From assembly GCF_014651535.1 (NCBI RefSeq), contig NZ_BMXB01000015.1, positions 1 to 64,000 of the forward strand: 64,000 bases of DNA. The letters run 5' to 3'. Numbering within the stretch: position 1 is the stretch's first letter; each line of letters begins with the position of its first letter. The notes under the pieces are model-generated. The model was not told the DNA's origin. It did no database searches and was given only the letters and a program-made list of their open reading frames with translations. Below are positions 37,561-46,247 of the stretch, one piece after another. The stretch comes from Salinimicrobium marinum. GTDB taxonomy: Bacteria; Bacteroidota; Bacteroidia; Flavobacteriales; Flavobacteriaceae. Made by a program: the position numbers and the translations under genes.

Positions 37561-38682
37561 TTATAAACTTTTTAGAAAACCTTCTTTGTATTGTCTTAGC
37601 AAATCGGGCAACCTTGGCATCCCGAGCCGGAAATTACGGGCAACGGGATCTTCATTGTTATAGCTGTATTCCCACCGGAACTCTTCGGTAGTACGCAGTT
37701 CTACATGTTTGTTTCTGTAGAAGCTGCCGGGCCAAAGGGAGAATGCGAATTGAAAACCTCCCGAGAAACCTGCCTCTGTGGAAGCGACATGCAATCCCAG
37801 GTCAACCGTTCCAAATTGCTTTATTAGATCCAGCCTGGCTCCCCTGTCTTCAAACAGAAATTGACCGGCACTTAATTGGACACTTAAATTTTCCATAGGC
37901 AAACGATATTCGACATCTGCTATGGCCAGCAGGTTATTCATCTGTTCGGAATATACACTGGTACCGTGAAGCCAGTAAAAGCCCGTTAGTGATGTTTGAA
38001 ATCCAAAGCTCCAGGCCTGCTCCATGGGAGCATACCTGTATTCAAAATCTACTCCATATCGGTCATAGTAGAAACTACCCAGACTCAAACCAATAAAATG
38101 TCTATTAAAAGGTTGTGCAAAATAATGCAGCATGGAAGGTGCTGCCCTAAGCTTCATGGATTGATTGTCAAGGGAATTTTCAACAGGAATGGCAATTCCG
38201 CTCTGCAGGCTTAAACCGGGGGCAACATAAATTCTGCTGTCCAGGATAAGATTAAATTTTGTTTGAAAAGGATGCGAATAGTAACCAAACCTGGCCGAAA
38301 CTTCAGGATGCACCCGCAAATGGAATCGATAATCCCTGAAAAAATGGTTCTCCTTCCTGAAGAATTTCCGATCGTTGGCAGATAATTCTTTAAAACTGAA
38401 ATCTCCTGCCGTATAGCTCCCAATTGGGGTGTTGTGATAAAGAGGAATCCATACAAGCGGTTTTTCCAAAAAACCGGAATGCTGCAGCAACAAATTAGCA
38501 AATCGCATGGAGTGATAAGGATTTCGGAATTCCCTGTGCTCAAAGAATACTTTCAGGCTATCGTCCTGTTCCTTAACCTGGACATTCTCAAAACCTGCAT
38601 CGAAAAGGGTCTGCCGTAGTTCCTGTGCCTGTAGGAGACCAGCTGCCAGATAAAAAATGATATTAATCCAGACTTTTCTCAT
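37561..38682 (-). CDS. YjbH/GfcD-like protein, C-terminal half
   Basis: 373 residues with its own signal peptide (MRKVWINIIFYLAAGLLQAQ). A small N-terminal alpha/beta region (LRQTLFDAGFENVQVKEQDDSLKV) is followed by many amphipathic beta strands ending in an aromatic terminal segment (about 120-345), which suggests an outer-membrane barrel. This corresponds to the second half of YjbH. The preceding gene supplies the first half and overlaps it by 20 bases. YjbH/GfcD proteins belong to group 4 capsule and related secretion operons. Assignment by layout and context. Confidence 0.65.
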   Translation of the reverse strand: MRKVWINIIFYLAAGLLQAQELRQTLFDAGFENVQVKEQDDSLKVFFEHREFRNPYHSMRFANLLLQHSGFLEKPLVWIPLYHNTPIGSYTAGDFSFKELSANDRKFFRKENHFFRDYRFHLRVHPEVSARFGYYSHPFQTKFNLILDSRIYVAPGLSLQSGIAIPVENSLDNQSMKLRAAPSMLHYFAQPFNRHFIGLSLGSFYYDRYGVDFEYRYAPMEQAWSFGFQTSLTGFYWLHGTSVYSEQMNNLLAIADVEYRLPMENLSVQLSAGQFLFEDRGARLDLIKQFGTVDLGLHVASTEAGFSGGFQFAFSLWPGSFYRNKHVELRTTEEFRWEYSYNNEDPVARNFRLGMPRLPDLLRQYKEGFLKSL

Positions 38683-39460
38683 ATTTTCTTAAAGCCCGTG
38701 GGGCAAAATCAAGATTAAAGTGGGAAGAAACCTGGAAAGCAAGTTCCTTTCCTTCAAAGGTGTAGCCCTGCAGGTAAAGCCTGTCCCATATTTTCACATA
38801 AACACCTGCATTTAGGGTATTGGTATCGTGTTCCACCATGATTCCTCCAAAATCAACAAGGGAGTAGGTAATACCACCAAAAAATCCGGTGAGATATAAT
38901 TTGTTATAAAAATCATGTTTTTGCCTGATCTCTATATCGAAAATGTTTTTGCTTTTTTTATTTCTAATGAATACATAGGGTGAGCCGTAACCCCCGGTTA
39001 ATTTCAGCGTACCGATGCCGGTGTGGAAGTTCTTAGTAGCCACCAGGTAGTCATGTGACATGACAGGAGACACAGATCCCGGCGGGGTTATACCTAAAAC
39101 AAGGGAAGGCAGAAAAGTAGTTTCCCGTAGCAATTTAAACCGAAAATCCAGTTGACGATCCCCAATTCCTATTTTGTCTTTTAATAAGGGTCTGTAGGCA
39201 ATACTCAGGTTCATCTCCATAAAGGAGGTAATTCCCATTCTAACACTATACATGTTCAGGGTATTGTTGTTGGTGTTTGTTTGAAAAAGAGAAAATTCAC
39301 GTGGCAGATAGGCAAAGCTAAATCCCAGCGGTTGTTCCTCATTCCAATCTGCAGAGGGAATTGCCAGCAGCCCGGGCTTTCCAAAAAAATTTACCTGTCC
39401 CAACACCGGCTTTGTTAATAAAATGGCCAGCAGGAACAGGTAAAGGTTTATCTTATTCAT
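38663..39460 (-). CDS. YjbH-domain outer-membrane protein, N-terminal half
   Basis: 265 residues with a signal peptide (MNKINLYLFLLAILLTKPVLG). The mature start QVNFFGKPGLLAIPSADWNEEQPLGFSFAYLP is the YjbH hallmark (first strand region with G-x-x-G-L-x-x-x-P-x-A). Further strand-turn repeats follow, including the motif ITPPGSVSPVMSHDYLVATKNF. E. coli YjbH is about 700 residues; this one covers only the first barrel-like part and the next gene covers the rest. It is translated with that gene (20-base overlap), 45 bp after the lipoprotein gene. Confidence 0.8.
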   Translation of the reverse strand: MNKINLYLFLLAILLTKPVLGQVNFFGKPGLLAIPSADWNEEQPLGFSFAYLPREFSLFQTNTNNNTLNMYSVRMGITSFMEMNLSIAYRPLLKDKIGIGDRQLDFRFKLLRETTFLPSLVLGITPPGSVSPVMSHDYLVATKNFHTGIGTLKLTGGYGSPYVFIRNKKSKNIFDIEIRQKHDFYNKLYLTGFFGGITYSLVDFGGIMVEHDTNTLNAGVYVKIWDRLYLQGYTFEGKELAFQVSSHFNLDFAPRALRKYEKSLD

Positions 39461-39505
39461 ATAAAAGCCTTTCTTTTTAATATAAAAAGAAATGTACAGG
39501 CAGGA

Positions 39506-40582
39506 TTAATTTCCAGAACCCTGGTTGTGACAGTTGGCCAGGCCTTCATTCAGGATTTCGTCAGCCTGGTCTTTTGATGTTTCAAAGTCGGCAGCTACCT
39601 GGTCCTCTTTTGTTTCCTTTATTTCAAGGGCGGTTGCTTTTTCAGCTTCCATACGGTTGTCCAGAAGTTCTAATACAAGAACGTTCCATTCTTCTAAAGC
39701 AGCTCTTGCGTCAAGAGCATATAGCAGGGTGAGTTGTTTAAGTTGTGTAGCCAGTGCTGTTTCACCAATACTGGTAGCTTTTTCCGCAGCAGCAAGAATG
39801 TCTGTAAGCGTCGCTTTTATATCGCTTTTATTGGTAGCATAATGTTCTTCCTGCGTCTCAAGTCTATCATCATAACGGGCATCTGCCTCACCTAACCTTC
39901 TAGTATAATTAGCTTCAATCGTGCTTAGGTTGGTTTCCATTTGTGCAGTAAGGTCTGCTATTTTATCATCATATGCAGCCCTCGTTAATTCTCCACAAGA
40001 TCCGGTTACCTGAGATACAGGATCTAAATCTCCAAAATCGTTGGTTTTGTTGCCTGAGGTTTTGGTACCCATTGCTTTCAGGGCTTCAAGATCTGCAGTG
40101 AAATTAATTTCAGGAAGTAATTTAGAAATTTCTTCAGGAAGGTCTTCCAATTGATCTCTTACTGCAGCAAGATCGGCATCTAATTCTTCATCCTGATTTA
40201 GAATCGCGTCAATAGCGGCTTCATCCAGGTTTGCAGCCTTTTCCTGTACAGAGGCAGGTAATTGTTGTGAGAATTCTCCTACTTCTCTAAGGGATTCTTT
40301 GGTAGCATCGCTAATGCTGCCGGTATCTCCTGCGTTCAAAACATCGGTCACGATGTTTTCGGTTTCTTCAGATGCTTCTATGCTTCCGGTTTCAGGTTCG
40401 GTGATCTGTGGATCTTCATCTTCTACAGGAGGCAAATCTGCCACCTCTTCAAAATCGGGTGCCGTAGGCTCAGGCTCAGGAGCATCGTCATCTGAACTAC
40501 AGTTCGATAAAAGAAATGATCCTGCTACCAGTGTGGATAAGAACAGTGCTCTTCGCACCGGTTGAATAAATGTGGTTTTCAT
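39506..40582 (-). CDS. Surface-exposed lipoprotein with coiled coils
   Basis: 358 residues. Signal peptide with lipobox LLSNC, then SSDDDAPEPEPT, an acidic stretch that fits the lipoprotein export signal used by Bacteroidota to send lipoproteins to the cell surface. The rest is very acidic and helical. Two coiled-coil regions are visible (about 85-160 and 205-350), the second rich in A/E/K/D heptads (EANYTRRLGEADARYDDRL). No enzyme motif. It heads a probable operon with the split YjbH. Possible role as a scaffold or anchor for the polysaccharide; not established. Confidence 0.75.
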   Translation of the reverse strand: MKTTFIQPVRRALFLSTLVAGSFLLSNCSSDDDAPEPEPTAPDFEEVADLPPVEDEDPQITEPETGSIEASEETENIVTDVLNAGDTGSISDATKESLREVGEFSQQLPASVQEKAANLDEAAIDAILNQDEELDADLAAVRDQLEDLPEEISKLLPEINFTADLEALKAMGTKTSGNKTNDFGDLDPVSQVTGSCGELTRAAYDDKIADLTAQMETNLSTIEANYTRRLGEADARYDDRLETQEEHYATNKSDIKATLTDILAAAEKATSIGETALATQLKQLTLLYALDARAALEEWNVLVLELLDNRMEAEKATALEIKETKEDQVAADFETSKDQADEILNEGLANCHNQGSGN

Positions 40583-40625
40583 AATTGGTTTTTGAAATTA
40601 ATTGATTTAACTGATTTAAAAGATA

Positions 40626-40633
40626 CAAATGTA
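40626..40633 (-). promoter_or_regulatory. -7 box of the lipoprotein-YjbH operon
   Basis: TACATTTG on the - strand is an exact TAnnTTTG match, 43 bases before the ATG at 40582. No TTG was found at the correct -33 spacing. Confidence 0.4.
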
Positions 40634-40675
40634 AAATTTTTCCTTCAACGCTTTTTTCACAATGTACGTTTTTTC

Positions 40676-41863
40676 TTACAATACATTCTGTTGTTTTTCA
40701 GGCCGTAGCTTTACTTTGTGTGGGTAGCTTCCTGAAGCATGAAAGGTCATGGCTTTTCGCTCTCCCATAATTTTGAGTCGGTAAAAAAGAAAAAAGCTGC
40801 TGCCATAAAGAAAAACGACCAGTAAAGTTAGCCACAAATGGGGAAGAAGGTTTGAGAAATAAATGTATATGCTAATTACGATGAGGTTAAACAGTGCCAG
40901 GCTAAGGCTGGCTTTTTTATGAGTAAAGCCCAGGTCGAGTAGTACATGATGTATATGATTCCTGTCCGGAGAAAAAGGGCTGGTACCGCTAAGCTTCCTT
41001 ATGATCATCACCCTAAGGGTATCAAAAATGGGGATAAACAACACGCAGGCAACAAATAATAATCTGTTCGCAGGTTCATGACCTTCCTTCATAAGCGGTA
41101 GAAAAGGTTCCATCACCAGGACCCGGATTCCCAGAAATGCCAGTACGAGGCCTATCACGAGGGAACCCGAATCACCCATGAAGATCTTACGATTTCCCCG
41201 GGAAAAGTTGAAACGTAAAAATGCACTGAGAATCCCGGTAATACTGAGACTTACCATCGCATAAAAAGGCTGATTGGTTGAATAAAATACCATGGCAAAG
41301 CAGGCACTTATCACAATCCCGACCATTGAAGCCAGCCCATCGATCCCATCGATGAGGTTGTAGGCATTGATGAGGGCGATTACCAGAAAGGCTTTTATAA
41401 ACAATCCGGCTACTTCCGGGATTTGGTAGATCCCCCAAAAACCTTCCAGGCTGGAGAGGTGCAACTCCGGAGAGAAAATAATAAAACAGGTAGCGGTGAT
41501 CTGCCCAAACAGTTTTACCCGTGCTGTCGAAACCACTAAATCATCTTTTAATCCTACCATAAACAGCACAGTAATAGCGGCGATAAGATGGTTCCCTACA
41601 TAACTTAGCCGCATACTTTGTATAAGGCTCAGCACCAGGATGAGGGTGATGAAAAATGCCACGCCACCAAAAGAAGGCGTTTCTATTTTATGAGAGCTAC
41701 GCCCTACTACAGCAGCGGTTAGGTTTTTTTCTTTGCTTACCCATAGCACTTTAGGGATGAGGTAAAATGTGACCACAAATGTCCCTAAGAAAAGGCAGCC
41801 AAGAAACACTTCATAATGCGAACGAAAAAATTCAAGGACAAGGTTTTGATCCAGAATGTTCAT
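40676..41863 (-). CDS. wecA: WecA-like undecaprenyl-phosphate GlcNAc-1-phosphate transferase
   Basis: 395 residues with about 10-11 membrane helices; MraY/WecA (PNPT) family. Catalytic and metal motifs: GLKDDLVVS (about 100), NAYNLIDGIDGLASM (about 165-180), RKIFMGDSGSLVIG (about 225-238), and the C-terminal HIHHVLLDLGFTHKKA, which resembles the HxHHH loop of the polyprenyl-phosphate GlcNAc-1-P branch. It starts a repeat unit with an N-acetylhexosamine. It lies just after operon B, probably under its own promoter, and is the likely initiator for polymer B, with operon A having its own PHPT. Confidence 0.92.
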   Translation of the reverse strand: MNILDQNLVLEFFRSHYEVFLGCLFLGTFVVTFYLIPKVLWVSKEKNLTAAVVGRSSHKIETPSFGGVAFFITLILVLSLIQSMRLSYVGNHLIAAITVLFMVGLKDDLVVSTARVKLFGQITATCFIIFSPELHLSSLEGFWGIYQIPEVAGLFIKAFLVIALINAYNLIDGIDGLASMVGIVISACFAMVFYSTNQPFYAMVSLSITGILSAFLRFNFSRGNRKIFMGDSGSLVIGLVLAFLGIRVLVMEPFLPLMKEGHEPANRLLFVACVLFIPIFDTLRVMIIRKLSGTSPFSPDRNHIHHVLLDLGFTHKKASLSLALFNLIVISIYIYFSNLLPHLWLTLLVVFLYGSSFFLFYRLKIMGERKAMTFHASGSYPHKVKLRPEKQQNVL

Positions 41864-42006
41864 AATTGAAATAATTTTGGTTGGTGTTCTCGATACTATG
41901 AATGAATGCTAGCGCATTTATGTATCACTCGAACTGACGAAAATCGTCAATGGTTTGAAAATATCGATTCAGGAATATTTGACCGGTAGGGATGATCTTT
42001 TTGAAG

Positions 42007-42036
42007 GTATTATTGTATAAAGTATTATTGTATAAA
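42007..42036. repeat. 15-bp tandem repeat, two copies
   Basis: GTATTATTGTATAAA occurs twice head to tail (42007-42021 and 42022-42036), followed by a partial third GTAT. It lies in the gap between wecA and the operon B terminator. Confidence 0.8.
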
Positions 42037-42092
42037 GTATAGTGTACAATGGCTCTAGGTAGAATCATTGTGGTCAAGAGTAACGTGCAGAA

Positions 42093-42147
42093 TAAAAAGT
42101 TCCCCCTTCGGAGCCTGTCCCGGATTCATTTCGGGAGGATAGGGGGA
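42093..42147 (-). terminator. Terminator of polysaccharide operon B
   Basis: On the - strand a long imperfect stem begins directly after the 2-epimerase stop: TCCCCCT ... CCT ... CCCG, loop, CGGG ... AGG ... AGGGGGA, then AACTTTTTATT. It marks the 3' end of the run of genes from 60343. Confidence 0.65.
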
Positions 42148-43242
42148 TTAATAAATTGCCAGCAGTTTCTCTACAATCCTCTCAGCAGTCTTTCCATCCC
42201 ACAGTGGGATCTCGCCTCCTTTTTTCCATTCCCCTGACATTAATTTATCCAGGTATGGTTTAAGATTTTTGGGATCTGTTCCCACAAGCTCATTGGTGCC
42301 CATGGTAATTGTCTCCGGGCGCTCTGTATTGTCACGAAGGGTCATACAGGGTACTCCCATCACAGTGGTTTCTTCTGTAATTCCGCCTGAATCTGTAATT
42401 ACCGCTTTTGCATTTTTTACTAAAAAATTAAATTCAAGATAGGAGAGTGGCTCCACGTAATGCAGCCTATGATGTTCTATGCCTAAATTTTGAAGGATCT
42501 TTGCTGTACGTGGGTGTACCGGAAAGATCACCGGAAGATCTCCGGTGCCATCAATAATGGCTTGCATCATATCCTTAAGTTTCTCTTCTTCATCAACATT
42601 TGCAGGGCGATGCAGGGTTAATACAAAATATTGCTTTTCCTGTAAGGCTTCTCCTCTTATCTTTATTTCAGGATCTATGAAGCGCTCCATATTGGAGAGC
42701 AGGGTATCGATCATTGTATTGCCTACAAAATGGATCCGTTCTTGCTCAACCCCGCCTTTTCTTAGATTCACATTTGCTATCTCAGAAGTGGTAAAGAAAT
42801 GATCGGTAATACTATCAGTTACGATGCGGTTAATTTCTTCAGGCATTCGTTGATCTGAAGATCTTATTCCTGCTTCCACGTGCACTACCTGGGTATTCAA
42901 TTTCTTAGCAACAATACTGCAAGCCATAGTCGAGGTAACATCCCCAACAACCAAAACAACATCTGCCGGGTTTTCCTCTAGCTCTTTTTCAAAACGTACC
43001 ATGATATTGGCCGTCTGCTCTGCCTGACTACCGCCACCGGCTTCCAGGTTGACGTGAGGCTCAGGAATCCCAAGTTGCTTAAAAAAGGAACCCGACATCT
43101 TCTTATCGTAATGCTGGCCGGTGTGTACCAGGCGAAAATGAATTTTTCCCCCTGCTACTTTGGCTTTTTCAATAGCTTTAATAATTGGAGCAATCTTCAC
43201 AAAGTTTGGACGCGCTCCTGCGATAATGGTAATTTTTGGCAT
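42148..43242 (-). CDS. wecB: UDP-GlcNAc 2-epimerase, non-hydrolysing (copy 2)
   Basis: 364 residues. Signatures: IAGARPNFVKIAP, HTGQHYDKKMSG, VHVEAGIRSSDQRMPEE, and DSGGITEETTVMGVPCMTLRDNTERPET. It gives UDP-ManNAc from UDP-GlcNAc, or an equivalent epimerisation of a modified uronate. It differs clearly from copy 1 ([26 protein letters not shown]), so the two are old paralogues rather than a recent duplication. Last gene of operon B, two bases after the GT4 gene. With the dehydrogenase at 58964 it would make a UDP-ManNAcA-type donor. Confidence 0.92.
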   Translation of the reverse strand: MPKITIIAGARPNFVKIAPIIKAIEKAKVAGGKIHFRLVHTGQHYDKKMSGSFFKQLGIPEPHVNLEAGGGSQAEQTANIMVRFEKELEENPADVVLVVGDVTSTMACSIVAKKLNTQVVHVEAGIRSSDQRMPEEINRIVTDSITDHFFTTSEIANVNLRKGGVEQERIHFVGNTMIDTLLSNMERFIDPEIKIRGEALQEKQYFVLTLHRPANVDEEEKLKDMMQAIIDGTGDLPVIFPVHPRTAKILQNLGIEHHRLHYVEPLSYLEFNFLVKNAKAVITDSGGITEETTVMGVPCMTLRDNTERPETITMGTNELVGTDPKNLKPYLDKLMSGEWKKGGEIPLWDGKTAERIVEKLLAIY

Positions 43243-43244
43243 GG

Positions 43245-44510
43245 CTATGCTGATTTATTCTTTATAACAATTTCATCATTAGATTGAACAGAAGCACCGG
43301 ATTGAACTTCTCTAAGGCATTGAAGCATTTTTTTAGCTATTTTGCTCCGGTCAAAATCTTTGAGTAAAAGCTTTGTTCCTTCTAAACTTGCCTGATATTT
43401 TTCTTTTATTGTAATAGTTCTTATTGCTTCATAAAAAGAATTCTGATCTTCGGGCCTGAAGCAAACACCGGCATTATAATTCTCAATGATCCCTTTGGTT
43501 TCTCCTTCAAGGCCAAGTAATATTGGTTTCTCCATTGCTGCAGCTTCAAAGATCTTGGAGGGAATTACTGTTAAAAAAGTGTCGCTCTTTCGTAGATTTA
43601 CTAAAGCTACATCCATCAAGCTCAGATAATCGACCACTTCTTTTTTACCAACAGAATCTACAAAAACTGCATTTTGAAGTTTTAAGTCTTCTGCTTGTTT
43701 TAAAAGATTTTTTTTCTCGGCTCCGTCTCCTATAAATAGGAATGCCAAGTGGGGGTGTGTAGTTTCAAGAGGTTTGATGGAATCAAGAATAAAGCTAAGG
43801 CCGTGAGCCATTCCGTGAGTTCCTATATAGGCAAAGACAGTTTTGTTTTGAAGTTTGAGTTTCTCTTCCAGTTCGATCTTCTTTCCCTGTGGCTTGAACA
43901 GCTCGAGATTTGCACCGTTTTTAAAGATGGAAATTTTCGCTTTATCAATCCCTCTTGCTATTATTTTTTTCTTGAAAGTATCTGTGACCACAATGATGTG
44001 ATCGGCTGATAAGTATAACCTTTTTTCCAGCCATTCAAAAAACCGGATCGCTCTGTTCCGTTTCATCGCGCCAACAGCTATAATAGATTCCGGCCAAAGG
44101 TCCCGGACTTCAAAGACCCATTTTTTTTTTTTTAAGAACGAGAGCATTCTACCGGCAACTGCCGTAAAAAATTGTGGGGAAGTCGCCACTATAAGATCTG
44201 TTTTCACAAATAAGCCGGCAAAGAAAGCCATGACTGCAAAGCTGATATAATCCAGGATCCGTTTAACAAATCCTTCGTTGGCAATGATATAACTCCAGAC
44301 CCGAATTACTTTGATCCCATCAATATTCTCTGTCTGGTACAGTTTATTTTTATATCCGACAAAAACTTTTCCTTTAGGGAAATTGGGGGCACAGGTGATG
44401 ACGGTAACATCAACACCATCTTTCACCCATTCCTTACAATGTTCATAAGTTCTGTTGGCGGGGGCATTAACTTCCGGTGGGAAATTATCGCTTAAAAAGA
44501 GTAATTTCAT
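43245..44510 (-). CDS. Glycosyltransferase family 4, WbuB-like
   Basis: 421 residues of the WbuB-like GT4 group. It has the N-terminal FLSDNFPPEVNAPANRTYEHCKEW, the characteristic membrane-associated hairpin after residue 85 (VKRILDYISFAVMAFFAGLF), FEVRDLWPESIIAVGAM (about 140-156), and the donor-site motif IPSKIFEAAAMEKPILLG. Members act on amino-sugar donors such as N-acetyl-fucosamine, but the substrate here is not determined. Located next to the heparinase/dehydrogenase pair, as is common in capsule loci of this type. Confidence 0.9.
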   Translation of the reverse strand: MKLLFLSDNFPPEVNAPANRTYEHCKEWVKDGVDVTVITCAPNFPKGKVFVGYKNKLYQTENIDGIKVIRVWSYIIANEGFVKRILDYISFAVMAFFAGLFVKTDLIVATSPQFFTAVAGRMLSFLKKKKWVFEVRDLWPESIIAVGAMKRNRAIRFFEWLEKRLYLSADHIIVVTDTFKKKIIARGIDKAKISIFKNGANLELFKPQGKKIELEEKLKLQNKTVFAYIGTHGMAHGLSFILDSIKPLETTHPHLAFLFIGDGAEKKNLLKQAEDLKLQNAVFVDSVGKKEVVDYLSLMDVALVNLRKSDTFLTVIPSKIFEAAAMEKPILLGLEGETKGIIENYNAGVCFRPEDQNSFYEAIRTITIKEKYQASLEGTKLLLKDFDRSKIAKKMLQCLREVQSGASVQSNDEIVIKNKSA

Positions 44511-44525
44511 ATTATTTATTATGGC

Positions 44526-44573
44526 AGTTCGAGCCCTTCGACGAAAAGCTCAGGACAGGCTTAGTCGAGAACT
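44526..44573. repeat. Intergenic inverted-repeat element
   Basis: AGTTCGAGCCCTTCGAC ... GTCGAGAACT with a GCTCAGGACAGGC centre. It is a REP-like palindromic element in the 100-bp gap between the GT4 and heparinase-like genes, the only sizeable gap inside the downstream part of operon B. Confidence 0.5.
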
Positions 44574-44610
44574 ATTTTTACGTTGGGATCTGAATGTCTG
44601 AAGAGTCAAG

Positions 44611-46239
44611 CTAATTAAATACAGATGTTGTATTTTCATCTATAATAGTAGCCGATGATGTGTCAAGAAAAAGCGATTTTATAACAAATTCCGCTTGGTC
44701 CTGGAATTGATATGTAATTTTGGTTGCCGTCACCAGTTTGTTGAATCCTGCTGCAAAGAGATAATTATGGATTTCTAGCTTTTCAATTCCTGAAAAATCA
44801 ATCTTCAGCTCCTTGTTGATGTACAGGTTTTTACCAAATAATTCCACCTGGACATTAGGGTGAAAATGTATATGACCTGTTGCTTCATATTCTGGTTGCT
44901 TGGCTATTATAATATCTTCTATTTTAAAGCTGCTCTCCTCTAACAAGAATTTTCTTTGATGATTCACTCCGAATTTTCGGTAACCATCATGTGAGGCTTC
45001 CACTTTATTTGGTGAATCCAATAAAACTGAAACTTTTGCTCTTCGCGCCACCCTGAAACCTCCCCAAACTTCAGAGGAGTTTTTATTGTTTACTGCTACC
45101 GTGTTATGGGAAGTCGTAGAGCGTTCCAAATGCCGTCGTTCATTTTTTTCATAAGTACTAATTCCTTTATCAACAATAACAGGCCTGTTTTTATAGTTTA
45201 AAACAAACTGGAGACTATCAGCGTGAGAATGTCCGGGTTGATATTTTGGTGATATTTGCCCCACATCGATTACTACTTCAAGATCCTTGGAGTTGAACCT
45301 TCTGTAACCGCATTCTTTTAAATTAACTTTCTTTGTTCCTATTCCCAGTTGGGCTGCATATTCTTGTAGCTCTCCTGTTGTGGGAGCAATACCGAATGAT
45401 GAATCATTTAGCTTTGGGATTTCTCCATTGTTGAAGGAGATTTCCTCCAGCCAACCGAGCATCAATTCTGCCTTTTTCTGAAGTAACGAAAGAAGTTCTT
45501 TCTTTTTCCAGTGATTATTCTTTACCAGGTTTATAGAATCCAGGATCCTGTGCAGAATGGTCTGGTGGTACATGGGGCTCAATTCATAATGAGCTCCATC
45601 CGGCAAAATCTGCTCTTTTAACTGCTGAACAAGAATCTTTTTTGCCTTTGTATATAGGTGATCATTTTGAAAATAATATGCGCCAAATAATAAAGAGAAA
45701 CCATTTTCCAGCAAATGATTCGCTAATAAATGATACTCCAGGTTGTGAGAAAGTCGAAGGTAATCTTTATATAAAAAGGTGCTGATCTCCTCATCCTGAA
45801 TCTCATTCCCTAATAAAAATTTAATCCAGTTAATTCCTCGTAATGAGATAGGATAAGGCTCGAAACCATCTTTTAAAGAATTACCACTGGAAATGTATTC
45901 TCGTATCAGTCTTAGTCCTTCTTCTTTTGTCATTCCATCCTGGTGGAGGAATTCGAAGTAATTAAGGTTATAAGTCCAAAGCTTTCCATAATCGCTAAAG
46001 TTCCAGTCAATTCCGGAAAATTCCTTTTCAAGATTAAGAAAAGAAAAAGTGTCCTCCTTACTATAAGAGATTGGATAAAGAATTCCCTGTTTGAATTCGA
46101 GCTTAGCTACTCTTGAAGGTTTTTCATTATATGCCGATTTATAAAAACGGGTTTTTAACCTATAATAGACCTGATGGTAAAGCTGGGTAGGCTTTACACG
46201 TCTTAGTGTATCAAAATAAAGAGGGATCTTGTTTACCAC
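44611..46239 (-). CDS. Heparinase II/III-like / alginate-lyase-like protein
   Basis: 542 residues. N-terminal alpha/alpha toroid (about 60-300: YGKLWTYNLNYFEFLH, ISLRGINWIKFLL, LANHLLENGFSLLFGAYYF) and C-terminal beta-sandwich with the family's YxxGHxHxD-like segment seen as KYQPGHSHADSLQFVLNY (about 340), then RSTTSHNTVAVNN. No signal peptide, so it would act in the cytoplasm or be exported another way. In polysaccharide loci such genes are usually next to a two-domain dehydrogenase, as here. The exact reaction (lyase or other uronate modification) is not established. Confidence 0.85.
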   Translation of the reverse strand: MVNKIPLYFDTLRRVKPTQLYHQVYYRLKTRFYKSAYNEKPSRVAKLEFKQGILYPISYSKEDTFSFLNLEKEFSGIDWNFSDYGKLWTYNLNYFEFLHQDGMTKEEGLRLIREYISSGNSLKDGFEPYPISLRGINWIKFLLGNEIQDEEISTFLYKDYLRLSHNLEYHLLANHLLENGFSLLFGAYYFQNDHLYTKAKKILVQQLKEQILPDGAHYELSPMYHQTILHRILDSINLVKNNHWKKKELLSLLQKKAELMLGWLEEISFNNGEIPKLNDSSFGIAPTTGELQEYAAQLGIGTKKVNLKECGYRRFNSKDLEVVIDVGQISPKYQPGHSHADSLQFVLNYKNRPVIVDKGISTYEKNERRHLERSTTSHNTVAVNNKNSSEVWGGFRVARRAKVSVLLDSPNKVEASHDGYRKFGVNHQRKFLLEESSFKIEDIIIAKQPEYEATGHIHFHPNVQVELFGKNLYINKELKIDFSGIEKLEIHNYLFAAGFNKLVTATKITYQFQDQAEFVIKSLFLDTSSATIIDENTTSVFN

Positions 46240-46247
46240 CAGAACCT

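Noticed and set aside
42049-42237. + strand frame of 62 residues at the end of operon B
   Set aside because: It overlaps the terminator and the 3' end of the 2-epimerase on the other strand. No resemblance to a known protein.
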